Below are positions 1-8,029 of a DNA stretch of 64,000 nucleotides, piece by piece. This stretch comes from Gracilibacillus timonensis (GTDB lineage Bacteria > Bacillota > Bacilli > Bacillales > Amphibacillaceae): NCBI RefSeq assembly GCF_900086715.1, contig NZ_FLKH01000009.1, forward strand, positions 1 through 64,000, in the 5' to 3' direction. Position 1 is the first letter of the stretch. Each line of letters opens with the position of its first letter. Below the pieces are notes generated by a model that was not told the DNA's origin, made no database searches, and saw only the letters and a program-made list of their open reading frames with translations. The translations under genes were made by a program, and so were the position numbers.

Positions 1-621
1 GGTTTCCTCGCGTTCTTGCTTCTTTTGTTCCTTACTCTTTTTGTGTTCATCTTTTATTTTGATTTTTTTACTGGCATAGATACCGGCAAGCACCACTAAT
101 GCGAAGGGGTTCGGCGATTGTTTCAGTTCTTCTTCGTCTTTCCCGTAAAAGTGATAAGTGTTGTAACGATACGTGATTTCCGTGCCATAAAAGGCATCAT
201 GAAACTGATTTTCATAGTTTGCTTCGCTGGCATCCGTTAACAGCGCGATGGCATAAATCGGTTCTGTATGGTTTTCGTAGATGCGGTAAAAATATGGAAA
301 CATGCGCCTGGCAAATTTTTTATTCTCAACTGCCTGCACTTCAATATGGATATGGACGTATTGATTTTCCCCGTTTTTTAGTGTTACTTTGGCTAGCTTA
401 TCCGTATATCTTTTCCCTTTTGCCTGTCTCAAAATATGCGGGAGAAGCTCTGTACCTTCAAAGTCGACGCCTTTGTCAAAATCAATGTCCGGGTACAAAT
501 CGGGCGCAAAAAAGGCCATAAATTCTTGAAACAATTCTTGAATAATGTTTTTCCATAGGCCATCATAATCGGGAGGTGCCGAGCGATAATCATGCGTATC
601 TTCTTTTACTGCGGTTAACAT
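1..621 (-). CDS. Rpn family recombination-promoting nuclease/putative transposase (partial, C-terminus cut by window edge)
   Basis: The frame is open from an ATG at 621 to the window edge, giving 207 codons. The protein begins MLTAVKEDTHDYRSAPPDYD and carries the Rpn/PD-(D/E)XK signature: a WKNIIQELFQEFMAFFAPDLYPDIDF segment in two parts, then a nuclease-like core ending in VHIHIEVQA, where the H-x-E-x-Q pattern resembles the ExK active-site strand. The C-terminal part visible here is rich in Lys and Glu. Family members are DNA endonucleases thought to assist RecA-independent recombination, so the role here is inferred. A second, different family member lies at 50673-51551. Confidence in the family is good; the cellular role is unknown. 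Confidence 0.8.
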   Translation of the reverse strand, partial: MLTAVKEDTHDYRSAPPDYDGLWKNIIQELFQEFMAFFAPDLYPDIDFDKGVDFEGTELLPHILRQAKGKRYTDKLAKVTLKNGENQYVHIHIEVQAVENKKFARRMFPYFYRIYENHTEPIYAIALLTDASEANYENQFHDAFYGTEITYRYNTYHFYGKDEEELKQSPNPFALVVLAGIYASKKIKIKDEHKKSKEQKKQEREET

Positions 622-1076
622 TAGTATACCACATCCTTTCGTTAGCATAAATTTGTTTTCATCTTATCGCTTTAAGGCGGGAAAGGCAAAACGGTAAAAG
701 TGGATTTTCATGAGGTGTAGAGGGGAGATAATCGGAATAGTGCCTGGCTATTTGATGATTTTTGCTGAGAAACAGATCTTTAAAATGAAATGTTACTATT
801 TTTTCAAGAAAATGCAGCGTTCGATCATTGTTATCTCTCAGCACTCTAACCTTGGATGGCTACCATTTGAAATTACTTATTATTAAATGGAAAAACGCGC
901 CATTCCATTGTATTTTATTCTGTATTTGGTAAAATACATGTGACATGTTATTTGATTGATGAAAAGTGCTTCCTAATCTACTCATCATAAATCAATCATG
1001 AGTATACACACAAGATAGTTGATAGTAACACTGTTTTGTAATCGTTTTCTTATAAGTATTAAATGAAAAAGGAGAG
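622..1076. other. Intergenic region upstream of the sulfatase gene
   Basis: No convincing gene is seen. The stretch is AT-rich and contains an 8-bp inverted repeat (TGATTGAT around 953, ATCAATCA around 991) and a cre-like site at 1037-1050. The 61-codon minus-strand frame inside it has no ribosome site and no recognisable domain. Confidence 0.5.
1037..1050 (+). promoter_or_regulatory. Candidate CcpA cre site
   Basis: TGTAATCGTTTTCT fits the Bacillus cre consensus TGWAANCGNTNNCW at every defined position. It lies 27 bases before the sulfatase start, where CcpA binding would block transcription. This suggests carbon catabolite repression of the sulfatase. CcpA itself is not in the window. Confidence 0.5.
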
Positions 1077-2525
1077 GTGAACATTATTAAACCGAATATA
1101 TTATGGATTTGTACCGATCAACAACGCTTGGATTCATTAGGCTGTTACGGAAATGAGTTTGTCAAAACGCCTAATATTGACCGTCTGGCTGAGCGAGGAG
1201 TATTATTCGAAAATGCTTATAGTCAGAGTCCGGTTTGTACCCCTAGTCGTGCCAGCTTTCTGACAGGACGCTATCCGCGAACTAATTGCTGTCGTCAGAA
1301 TGGGCAGGCGATTCCAAATGACGAGGTATTGGTCACGAAATTACTTGCGGATGCAGGATATACTTGTGGTTTATCGGGAAAGTTGCATATCTCACCTTGT
1401 TACCCATCTGCTGCACCAGAGATAGAAGCAAGAGTGGATGATGGGTATGAAACTTTTCATTGGTCGCATCATCCAAGTCCGGATTGGCCTGCTAATGAAT
1501 ATACACAGTGGCTCCAAGAACAGGGACAGGAATTTAAACCAGAATCAGTAGAAAACTGTTCATATGTTCAATACGGGCCTGATGCGGAATATCATCAAAC
1601 CACCTGGTGTGCAGAGAAGGCGATTCAATTTATGGAAGCGAATGAGGCCAGTGAAACGCCATGGTTATTCTCTGTGAATTTCTTTGATCCACATCATCCA
1701 TTTGACCCGCCCAAACAATATATACAGCGTTATTTAGATCGATTAGAGGAGCTGCCATTACCTCATTATAAGCAGGGTGAATTGAACAATAAGCCAATCT
1801 ATCAACAGATGGATCATCATGGTGCTTATGGAATGAAAGGACATCTTGCTTATTCGGATATGACCGAGCATGATCACCGCATGCTTCGGGCTGCTTATTG
1901 GGCGATGGTCGACCTTATTGACGAACAGGTAGGACGAATGATAACGGCATTAGAAAAGACGGGGCAATTGGATAACACCATGATTATTTTTATGTCTGAT
2001 CACGGAGAATTATTGGGAGATCATGGTGTCTATTTAAAAGGACCTCATTTTTACGAGCAATCTGTAAACGTGCCATTAATTATGTGCTGGCCTGAAAAGA
2101 TACGAGAAAATAAGAAGGTGGATCGTTTCATCGAACTGATTGATCTTGCACCGACTCTATTAGAAGCGGCGGGTGAACCGGTATATGCAGGTATGCAAGG
2201 ACAATCGTTATGGCCTGTGCTTACAGGGAATGATCTTACGTACACCTATCGTAAAGCCGTCTATTGTGAACACTATAATGCAAATTTCAAGCATGATGAA
2301 AAGGGAGTATACGCCACCATGATAAGAACGGATGAGCATAAGTTGGTTGCATATCATGGTGATGAAACAGGTGAACTGTATCACTTGAAGGTGGACCCAA
2401 GTGAATCGACTAACGTTTGGGATCACCCTGCTTATCAAACTATCAAGCTATCACTTTATCAATGTTTATGCGATCGAATAGTGGAAACCATTGATCCACT
2501 ACCGATCAGGCAATCGCCGTGGTAA
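1077..2525 (+). CDS. Type I sulfatase (formylglycine-dependent, arylsulfatase/choline-sulfatase-like)
   Basis: The 482-residue cytoplasmic-looking protein has no signal peptide. The N-terminal strand NILWICTDQQR supplies metal-binding Asp14. The sulfatase signature CTPSR (Cys54, the residue converted to formylglycine) sits in the usual context SPVCTPSRASFLTGRYP. The later SDHGELLGDHG segment gives further metal ligands. It should hydrolyse a sulfate ester, but the substrate cannot be read from sequence. The GTG at 1077 is only three bases after the AAAGGAG ribosome site, so the true start might be slightly downstream, although no better codon is obvious. It is a single-gene unit, probably catabolite controlled through the cre site just upstream. 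Confidence 0.85.
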   Translation: MNIIKPNILWICTDQQRLDSLGCYGNEFVKTPNIDRLAERGVLFENAYSQSPVCTPSRASFLTGRYPRTNCCRQNGQAIPNDEVLVTKLLADAGYTCGLSGKLHISPCYPSAAPEIEARVDDGYETFHWSHHPSPDWPANEYTQWLQEQGQEFKPESVENCSYVQYGPDAEYHQTTWCAEKAIQFMEANEASETPWLFSVNFFDPHHPFDPPKQYIQRYLDRLEELPLPHYKQGELNNKPIYQQMDHHGAYGMKGHLAYSDMTEHDHRMLRAAYWAMVDLIDEQVGRMITALEKTGQLDNTMIIFMSDHGELLGDHGVYLKGPHFYEQSVNVPLIMCWPEKIRENKKVDRFIELIDLAPTLLEAAGEPVYAGMQGQSLWPVLTGNDLTYTYRKAVYCEHYNANFKHDEKGVYATMIRTDEHKLVAYHGDETGELYHLKVDPSESTNVWDHPAYQTIKLSLYQCLCDRIVETIDPLPIRQSPW

Positions 2526-2837
2526 AAGTTGCTTTTGTAAAATGAATTGGTATCTGATGGATAAGCGGCTTCTGGCTTGTCCATCGGCACGTTATTTGGC
2601 GGTAGAACAATGGCTCACCAATCGATAAATATTTCACAGATGAGGCTCAAGCCTCGATTTTCAGTCGTCACTGGGGAGAGATGGTCCCCACTTATGAAAT
2701 ATTTATTTTCCTCTACTTGCTCCTACATGTTACACATCCGCTTTGTCACTTCATACCTATCCTCCTGCAAGTTATTCTCTCTTTCCATACAAATCCTTGT
2801 TCCTTTGCGATAATACCAGGGAAAGGAGGAATAAATC
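2526..2837. other. Intergenic region with hairpin and first copy of a duplicated promoter block
   Basis: A hairpin (GATGGATAAGC near 2557 pairing with GCTTGTCCATC near 2577) follows the sulfatase but lacks a T-run. A TACATGTTAC motif is at 2724-2733, and the string TTCCTTTGCGATAAT, which contains an extended -10-like TGCGATAAT, is at 2800-2814. Both recur before the ABC exporter operon. Confidence 0.45.
2724..2814 (+). promoter_or_regulatory. Duplicated promoter block, copy 1
   Basis: TACATGTTAC (2724-2733) and TTCCTTTGCGATAAT (2800-2814) are shared exactly with 3004-3052. GATAAT looks like a -10 box with a TGC extension. It serves the small peptide gene at 2838. The identical strings suggest a shared regulator, possibly the LytTR protein encoded downstream; this is inference. 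Confidence 0.45.
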
Positions 2838-2939
2838 ATGACGTTACCCACAGTAATGGTCGTTTCCACAGGTATTATCAGCTTAAGCCTATTTATTACA
2901 GCAATTACAATAAACGCGATGAAAAGTGATGAGCAATGA
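2838..2939 (+). CDS. Small single-pass membrane peptide (33 aa)
   Basis: An ATG preceded by AAAGGAGG with an eight-base gap opens a 33-codon frame. The sequence starts MTLPTVMVVSTGIISLSLF and ends NAMKSDEQ. The stretch from about residue 4 to 27 is one hydrophobic segment with a short polar C-terminus. Its promoter block is copied upstream of the ABC exporter 130 bases further on, so both are probably co-regulated. It could be a small toxin, a transporter accessory peptide or a sensor component. No family is recognised and its function is unknown. Confidence 0.55.
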   Translation: MTLPTVMVVSTGIISLSLFITAITINAMKSDEQ

Positions 2940-3003
2940 AAGCCACGCACAGCCAGCTCCACTATTCTTAAACAATGAACGCAGCATGTCATACACTTAT
3001 TCT

Positions 3004-3052
3004 TACATGTTACTCCGTTTTTTATCACCACCTTCTATTCCTTTGCGATAAT
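3004..3052 (+). promoter_or_regulatory. Duplicated promoter block, copy 2
   Basis: TACATGTTAC (3004-3013) and TTCCTTTGCGATAAT (3038-3052) repeat copy 1, with the spacing shortened by about 42 bases, close to four helical turns. The block lies directly before the ABC exporter ATPase gene. Confidence 0.45.
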
Positions 3053-3075
3053 GGAGAACAAAGGAGATGAGAAGC

Positions 3076-3975
3076 ATGTTGACGATCGAAAAGGTAACGA
3101 AATATTATGATAAAACAGAGGCATTAAGCGATGTTTCCGTGACAATTCCTAGTGGAGTTTGTTACGGGCTGGTTGGTCCAAATGGTGCAGGGAAGTCCAC
3201 CCTTATTAAAATAATTACATCGATTATCCGTGGTTATGAAGGAGATATTGCATTTAACCATAAACCAATCTCTGACCAAACCAAACAGCAATCAGGATAT
3301 GTTCCACAGGATATTGTTTTGGAAGAAAATATCACTGCAATCGGTAATTTATATCTGTTTGGTAGAATATATGGCTTGAAAGGAAGCAAATTGGCACAAC
3401 GAACAAAAGAGGTGCTGTCGTTAATTGGACTTAGCGAAAGGAGTAAGGATAAAGTCGCCACTTTCTCAGGTGGAATGAAGCGAAGGTTGAATATAGGCTG
3501 TGCGCTAATGCATAATCCAGAGCTTATCATTATGGATGAACCGACCGTCGGTATAGATCCGCAATCAAGACAGTATATTTTTCAGATGATTGAAGAGTTG
3601 AAAGCTACCGGAAAGACCGTTGTCTATGCCAGTCATTATATGGAGGAAGTAGAAAGGCTCTGTGACTATGTCGCTTTTCTCGATAAGGGGAAAATGATAG
3701 AGAATGGTGCGATCGATAAGCTGCTTCAGCAATATGCGGTTCCTTCCATCTATATCAAAGCAGACGGGATGGCGCCAGAACAACTGGAGGCATTTGGTTC
3801 TGTTCAACAACGGCAGGAGGCATTTGTCATTTTTACCGAAGAAGCCTTACCTGTAATGGAAAAGATAATTTTCTATTGCCGCAAGAATAAGGTTGATGTA
3901 GAGCGGCTGGAGCTGGTTCGTCCTCGATTGGAAGATGTGTTTTTTAGGTTGACAGGAAGTAACTTGAGAGAATAA
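3076..3975 (+). CDS. ABC transporter ATP-binding protein (ABC-2 exporter type)
   Basis: The 299-residue ATPase has Walker A GPNGAGKST (34-42), signature SGGMKRRLN, Walker B LIIMDEPTVGIDPQ and an H-loop histidine in YASHYMEE. The C-terminal 90 residues resemble the CcmA/NatA-type drug or ion exporter ATPases. I place the start at ATG 3076, which is nine bases from AAGGAG, rather than ATG 3067, which touches the ribosome site. It pairs with the permease that starts 17 bases after its stop. The substrate is unknown; a peptide or antibiotic efflux role is typical when a LytTR regulator follows. Confidence 0.85.
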   Translation: MLTIEKVTKYYDKTEALSDVSVTIPSGVCYGLVGPNGAGKSTLIKIITSIIRGYEGDIAFNHKPISDQTKQQSGYVPQDIVLEENITAIGNLYLFGRIYGLKGSKLAQRTKEVLSLIGLSERSKDKVATFSGGMKRRLNIGCALMHNPELIIMDEPTVGIDPQSRQYIFQMIEELKATGKTVVYASHYMEEVERLCDYVAFLDKGKMIENGAIDKLLQQYAVPSIYIKADGMAPEQLEAFGSVQQRQEAFVIFTEEALPVMEKIIFYCRKNKVDVERLELVRPRLEDVFFRLTGSNLRE

Positions 3976-3992
3976 TAAAGTTGGAGGTGTAG

Positions 3993-4742
3993 ATGATGAA
4001 TGCTATTATGATAGTAGAATTGAAAAAGCATATACAGGATAAAGGTCTGGTTTTCTGGATTCTTCTTTTGCCTATTTTATTTACGATTATCTTTATTGCC
4101 ATTTTTACGGCAGGTGTGGAAGACGCGGAGAGACAGGAGGTTATTCAGACAATTGTTCCAGCATATATTGTGATGTTTGTCTTTTTTATTATGATTTCGA
4201 TGGTGCAGGTATTTATCAAAGACAGGGATAAAGGTACGACGGCACGTATGGCAAGCACACCACTTAAAAGCTATGCTTATCTATTCGGAAAGTGGATTCC
4301 TTTTATGTTTATTGTATTCTTTCAGATTATTGTGTTATTTTTATTTGGAGGAATGGTTTACGATATTTCGTTTGGTGAGCCGCTGATTCTGTTGGTTGTG
4401 TCATTGTTTATGACGTTTACAGCTACCGCAATTGGATTAGCGATGTCGCTTACTGTGAATACAGAAAATATGGGAATTGCTATTACCCAGGTTGTTGCTT
4501 TGGGTGGGGCGATGCTGAGCGGGTTATGGATGCCGATTGACATGCTACCGGACTTTATGCAGACAATCGCTCGCTTTTTGCCGCAGTATTGGGCAAACCA
4601 GTCTTTTCAGGATGCGATGGCTGGGACCACACAAATCGTGGAGCTATTCCAAACATTAGGGGTATTATTAGCGATGGGATTACTAGCATTTATTATCGCT
4701 ATGGTCCGGTATCCCTATTTTCTAAAACGAGCTGTGAGCTAG
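3993..4742 (+). CDS. ABC-2 type transporter permease
   Basis: The 249-residue integral membrane protein has an N-terminal segment at about 21-40, then five more hydrophobic segments, the layout of ABC-2 permeases (NatB/YhgE type). The motif KDRDKGTTARMASTPL around residue 72 is the cytoplasmic coupling loop seen in this family. GGAGGT lies five bases before the ATG. It forms the exporter with the upstream ATPase and is followed after 33 bases by the LytTR gene, so all four genes are probably one operon. Confidence 0.85.
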   Translation: MMNAIMIVELKKHIQDKGLVFWILLLPILFTIIFIAIFTAGVEDAERQEVIQTIVPAYIVMFVFFIMISMVQVFIKDRDKGTTARMASTPLKSYAYLFGKWIPFMFIVFFQIIVLFLFGGMVYDISFGEPLILLVVSLFMTFTATAIGLAMSLTVNTENMGIAITQVVALGGAMLSGLWMPIDMLPDFMQTIARFLPQYWANQSFQDAMAGTTQIVELFQTLGVLLAMGLLAFIIAMVRYPYFLKRAVS

Positions 4743-4775
4743 CAGGAGATATGGTTTGTATGTGGAGGGGTTGGA

Positions 4776-5225
4776 ATGAAAATAAACATTGATATCGATG
4801 CTAACCATGACGAGACGCAAATCACCATTCAGGCGAAGGAATGGACGAGGGAGCTGGAGGAGATTGTCAACGTGATTAAAAAAGAGAAACAGCAGTGCTT
4901 ATTTGGTATGGATGAAGACCAGACCGTTCTGCTGGAGCCAAAGGAGATCGATTTTATTCATGCGGAAAAACGCAAGATATATGCGGTCTCCAAAGATTGG
5001 CGTTTTGAATTGAGGATGAAGCTGTATGAGGTGGAAGAATTCTTAGCTCCACATGGTTTTATGCGCTTTTCAAAATCGGTGATCGGAAACCTTCATCGTA
5101 TTGAAAAGTTCGAGGCGTCTTTTAATGGAAATCTATGTGTTTATTTTCAATCCGGCAACAAGGAATACATTACACGGAAATATGTCAGTGCCATTAAAGA
5201 AAAACTGATGCAGGGAGGGCAGTAA
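4776..5225 (+). CDS. LytTR family DNA-binding regulator
   Basis: The 149-residue protein has a short N-terminal extension and a C-terminal LytTR domain (about 45-146). Typical landmarks are KEIDFIHAEKRKIYAVS, the loop EVEEFLAPHGFMRFSKSVIGNL and the terminal ITRKYVSAIKEKL. No receiver domain is present. The gene is followed one base after its stop by a DUF3021 membrane protein. Such pairs match the LytTR regulatory systems in which a membrane protein inhibits the regulator. It probably controls its own operon. Confidence 0.85.
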   Translation: MKINIDIDANHDETQITIQAKEWTRELEEIVNVIKKEKQQCLFGMDEDQTVLLEPKEIDFIHAEKRKIYAVSKDWRFELRMKLYEVEEFLAPHGFMRFSKSVIGNLHRIEKFEASFNGNLCVYFQSGNKEYITRKYVSAIKEKLMQGGQ

Positions 5226-5226
5226 C

Positions 5227-5643
5227 ATGATACTTGAAATGTTAAAGCGTTCAACGTTGGGTATCGCTTTCGGAGCTATCGCAACTTTTATTGTCCTCAC
5301 GATTATGAAACTCAATGCATGGGAGGCTTCTGTATCAGAAATATGGCTGCATATGGGGGCCAGCATGTTCTTAGGCGTTTATTTTGGCATATCTTCCCTT
5401 ATTTTTGGGAACAGCGGTAATCATCTTATCAAAAAGTCGATTAGCCACTTTATCCTTACGTATATTGCTTGCCTTATTATCGCTGGTATGGCCGGTTGGA
5501 TTCCTATCAGTGGCTGGTCCGTTTTATGGTTTAGTGTGATTTTTATTCTGATGTATGTGCTATATTGGTTTGGCTGGTATCTTTACTTCAAACGAGAGGA
5601 AGAGGCATTAAATAAGTATTTGCAAAGTAATAAAGACGAATGA
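5227..5643 (+). CDS. DUF3021 family membrane protein, partner of the LytTR regulator
   Basis: The 138-residue protein has four predicted membrane segments (about 10-30, 39-58, 72-95 and 100-122) and a charged C-terminus. DUF3021 proteins are encoded next to LytTR regulators. By analogy to HdrRM/BrsRM-type systems it may hold the regulator inactive at the membrane. Direct evidence for this function is not visible in the sequence. Confidence 0.75.
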   Translation: MILEMLKRSTLGIAFGAIATFIVLTIMKLNAWEASVSEIWLHMGASMFLGVYFGISSLIFGNSGNHLIKKSISHFILTYIACLIIAGMAGWIPISGWSVLWFSVIFILMYVLYWFGWYLYFKREEEALNKYLQSNKDE

Positions 5644-5716
5644 AACTGGTTTGAATGACGCTAGAATGGTGTAAAGTAACAGTAAACAGCCAACAAATCA
5701 TTTGAGGAGGTAAAAA

Positions 5717-6175
5717 ATGAAACGACATGAAGCATTAAATCCTTTATCGCATCACCATCATCATACATTAACGCAAGCATTGGAGCTGCAACGGGCTGGT
5801 ACTGAGAAAAGTCAGAAAGGCTATACGGAATTACTGCGTGATTTGATTGGTTTTTGGGAAAGGGATGGAAATAATCATTTTCGTGATGAAGAAGAAGTCC
5901 TCATCCCCTTATATTTGGAACATGCTGATTCAATAGAGATGGATTTAGTAAAAGAAATACTCTATCAGCATGCTCAAATAAGAAGCAGTATTCAACATTT
6001 GAGAGAAGACAGGCAGACTTCCTATAAAGAAATGAATGAGTTAGGCGAACTATTAAACAACCATGTGCGTTTGGAGGAACGTCAACTGTTTCCACTTATA
6101 GAACAAGCTGTACCTGAAAAGTATTTGTACCAAGCTAACGGAAGGTTTCATCGCGATTCGCATAGTGGTTTTTAA
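5717..6175 (+). CDS. Hemerythrin HHE domain protein
   Basis: The 152-residue, mostly helical protein has iron-ligand motifs spaced as in hemerythrin-like HHE domains: the N-terminal run SHHHHHTLTQALELQ (His13-17), HFRDEEEVLIPLY near 54-66, HAQIRSSIQHL near 85, and NHVRLEERQLFPLIE near 115-129. Such proteins bind a di-iron centre and respond to oxygen, nitric oxide or oxidative damage. AGGAGG precedes the ATG. It stands alone, and no regulator site is seen. Confidence 0.8.
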   Translation: MKRHEALNPLSHHHHHTLTQALELQRAGTEKSQKGYTELLRDLIGFWERDGNNHFRDEEEVLIPLYLEHADSIEMDLVKEILYQHAQIRSSIQHLREDRQTSYKEMNELGELLNNHVRLEERQLFPLIEQAVPEKYLYQANGRFHRDSHSGF

Positions 6176-6204
6176 CATGCAGTATAAAAAACTTGGAAAA
6201 ACCC

Positions 6205-6340
6205 GAGCTGACCTTGATTACTAATCAACAGTAGATACGGACTACCGATAAGACGGATGATGTAAGATATCCTTGCAGTGATAATCAGTGTTGAGCTACT
6301 ACCTAGCGTAGCATATTCCCGAAGTGTTCGCTCAGCATAA
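6205..6340 (+). repeat. Dispersed repeat family 2, copy A
   Basis: Several blocks here recur on the opposite strand at 62920-63290. TACCGATAAGACGGAT matches 63242-63257 exactly, CCTTGCAGTGATAATCA matches the complement near 62930, and the CTACCTAGCG block and ACCTTGAT..TAATC are also shared. The order is conserved with different internal distances. No coding potential is seen. The nature of the element is unknown. Confidence 0.5.
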
Positions 6341-6429
6341 AAAAACAGTCACGCTCATGGCTCAGGAAAGTGATCCCCCATTTTATCGGTAGTGTAATAT
6401 ATTATTTGCACAAGCGACCAACTGTTTTT
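6339..6429. terminator. Long-loop hairpin between hemerythrin and eps genes
   Basis: AAAAAACAGT-CA-CGCT near 6340-6355 can pair with AGCG-ACCA-ACTGTTTTT near 6413-6429. The A-run and T-run on the two arms would let it terminate in both directions. The 57-base loop is long, so this is tentative. Confidence 0.35.
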
Positions 6430-6493
6430 CTTCACTTATAGTACACGTGCGAAAGGCCAACAAAAAACAAATACGTAATTATCAAATTAGCTA

Positions 6494-6522
6494 TTGACAT
6501 GTTCTTTATAAAGAACTATTAT
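6494..6522 (+). promoter_or_regulatory. SigA-type promoter of the eps operon
   Basis: A perfect -35 TTGACA (6494-6499) is separated by 17 bases from the -10 TATTAT (6517-6522). The spacer is filled almost entirely by a SinR palindrome, so repressor and RNA polymerase cannot bind together. About 95 bases of leader follow before the first gene. Confidence 0.85.
6501..6516. promoter_or_regulatory. SinR operator 1 of the eps operon
   Basis: GTTCTTTATAAAGAAC is a perfect palindrome that joins two SinR half sites (Bacillus subtilis consensus GTTCTYT). It lies exactly between -35 and -10. The SinR protein that would bind it is encoded at 43853-44182. Confidence 0.85.
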
Positions 6523-6553
6523 AAGTTATATAAGCTAATTTTTTTACTCAATC

Positions 6554-6569
6554 GTTCTTTATAAAGAAT
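6554..6569. promoter_or_regulatory. SinR operator 2 of the eps operon
   Basis: GTTCTTTATAAAGAAT differs from operator 1 by one base and is centred 53 bases downstream, about five helical turns. That places both on one face of the DNA and suits cooperative binding. Confidence 0.8.
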
Positions 6570-6618
6570 GGAAGTCACTTCAAAATAGATTTTATAAATA
6601 AGGGTGAAGGTGATGTAA

Positions 6619-7362
6619 ATGAATCATAATAATGCTTCTCATTACGAGGAGCAAACAAACATCAAAGAGATTGACCTCAAACAATATTTTCTGTTAATTA
6701 AAAAGAGGTTCTGGATTATTATCGTGATGACCGTCATTTCCACACTAGCAGGATACTATTACAGCCATTATAATAATGCGCCAATCTATGAATCTTCTAC
6801 AAGAATGATTCTTGGATCAGGCAGTGAAGACATGAGTACACTAATGGTTATGATCAAAGATCCCATTGTCATGGAAAAAGTTGTCGAAGAACTACAATTA
6901 GAAAGATCTGCAGGTGCTATAGCAGACCAAATTACGGTTTCGCAAGTGGATGAATCGCAGGTGGTACAGATATCTGTAACGGATTCTGATCCAGAGATGG
7001 CGGCTGATCTAGCGAACGCAACGGCTGCTACCTACAAAACCGAAATAAAAGATATACTAGGATTTACCGAAGTACAATTGTTATCAGAGGCAAAAACGAA
7101 CACAGCCTCGATCAATGCAGCCTCTAGTAATTTAACAATCATTACTTTTGTATCTGGTCTCATTGTAGGCTTAGGGATTATCTTTTTGATCGATTCTTTA
7201 GACGCGAAAATTAGAAAAGAAAGTGAAGTAGAAGCGTTATTAGGAGTTCCGGTATTAGGCACCGTATCGAACATGAATAAACGGGAATTCGCTGTTAAAA
7301 AACAGTCTCCCATGCTCAAACAGATGAAGGAAGGGGAAGTATATGTTAAACAAAATACGTAA
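6619..7362 (+). CDS. epsA: Wzz/YveK-type chain-length determinant, EpsA-like
   Basis: The 247-residue membrane protein starts with a Wzz domain (about 17-110): TM1 at about 31-49 (FWIIIVMTVISTLAGYYY), an extracytoplasmic loop with the PIYESSTRMILG segment, and TM2 at about 173-194. A short cytoplasmic tail follows. It acts as the membrane adaptor that activates the cognate BY-kinase and sets polysaccharide length. It is the first gene of the eps operon under the SinR-controlled promoter, and its end overlaps the kinase gene by 20 bases. Confidence 0.85.
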   Translation: MNHNNASHYEEQTNIKEIDLKQYFLLIKKRFWIIIVMTVISTLAGYYYSHYNNAPIYESSTRMILGSGSEDMSTLMVMIKDPIVMEKVVEELQLERSAGAIADQITVSQVDESQVVQISVTDSDPEMAADLANATAATYKTEIKDILGFTEVQLLSEAKTNTASINAASSNLTIITFVSGLIVGLGIIFLIDSLDAKIRKESEVEALLGVPVLGTVSNMNKREFAVKKQSPMLKQMKEGEVYVKQNT

Positions 7363-7990
7363 TGCACCAATTACTCCTATCCATCTATTAACTTATTCCT
7401 ATCCAGATTCAGTCATAGCAGACCAATTTAGAGAAATCAGATCCAATATCCAATTTTTACGAGAAAAGAAGAATCATTCAATCTTACTGATTACTTCGCC
7501 GGAAGAGCGGACAGGAAAGTCAACCATGGCGGCAAATTTAGCGGTCTCTCTATCACAGCAAAATGAAAAAGTACTGTTGATTGATGCCAATTTAAGAACA
7601 CCGATTATGCATTCGCTGTTCAACCTATCCAATGAAAACGGTTTATCAAATGTGCTTAGGGGGTTATCGACCGTAAAAGAAGCCATACGTCACACGGATA
7701 TTCATCAGTTAGATATTATTACAGCAGGACCAGAGGTGTTTAATCCAGCAGAAATTCTGGAGAGCCATGCGATGAAAAAGCTGCTCGATGAATTGGATCA
7801 TCCGTATGATATTGTGCTGATCGATTCGCCTTCTGTATTACAAACAACCGAAACAAGGGTGATTGCTAATCAATGTGAGGGAGTAGTACTTGTATTAAAA
7901 CAAGGCAAAACAGAAATCGAAAAAGCCATAAAAACAAAACAAGTACTGGATCTAGCGAATGCCAATTTAATTGGGGCTATTCTGAATTAG
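7343..7990 (+). CDS. epsB: CpsD/CapB-type tyrosine-protein kinase, EpsB-like, without the C-terminal tyrosine cluster
   Basis: The 215-residue BY-kinase has a Walker A region SPEERTGKSTMAANLA (about 51-66), a Walker A-prime VLLIDANLRTP (the usual second Asp replaced by Asn) and Walker B DIVLIDSPS. The protein stops at IGAILN, where family members normally continue into a cluster of tyrosines used for autophosphorylation. The kinase is therefore either regulated without that cluster or has been shortened. It would work with the upstream Wzz protein to control EPS assembly. Confidence 0.8.
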   Translation: MLNKIRNAPITPIHLLTYSYPDSVIADQFREIRSNIQFLREKKNHSILLITSPEERTGKSTMAANLAVSLSQQNEKVLLIDANLRTPIMHSLFNLSNENGLSNVLRGLSTVKEAIRHTDIHQLDIITAGPEVFNPAEILESHAMKKLLDELDHPYDIVLIDSPSVLQTTETRVIANQCEGVVLVLKQGKTEIEKAIKTKQVLDLANANLIGAILN

Positions 7991-8010
7991 TCGTTTTTTA
8001 TTGTTTTATC

Positions 8011-8026
8011 GTTCGTTATTAAGAAT
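8011..8026. promoter_or_regulatory. Degenerate SinR-like palindrome after epsB
   Basis: GTTCGTTATTAAGAAT keeps one good half site (AAGAAT) and one with a mismatch. It sits inside the transcribed eps region, upstream of the structured RNA, and could be an internal SinR site or chance. Confidence 0.3.
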
Positions 8027-8029
8027 TGA

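Noticed and set aside
219-521. A 100-codon plus-strand frame at the left end
   Set aside because: It is a shadow of the Rpn nuclease gene on the minus strand, whose frame is open over the whole stretch and has family motifs.
659-844. A 61-codon minus-strand frame upstream of the sulfatase
   Set aside because: No ribosome site, no domain, and low-complexity composition.
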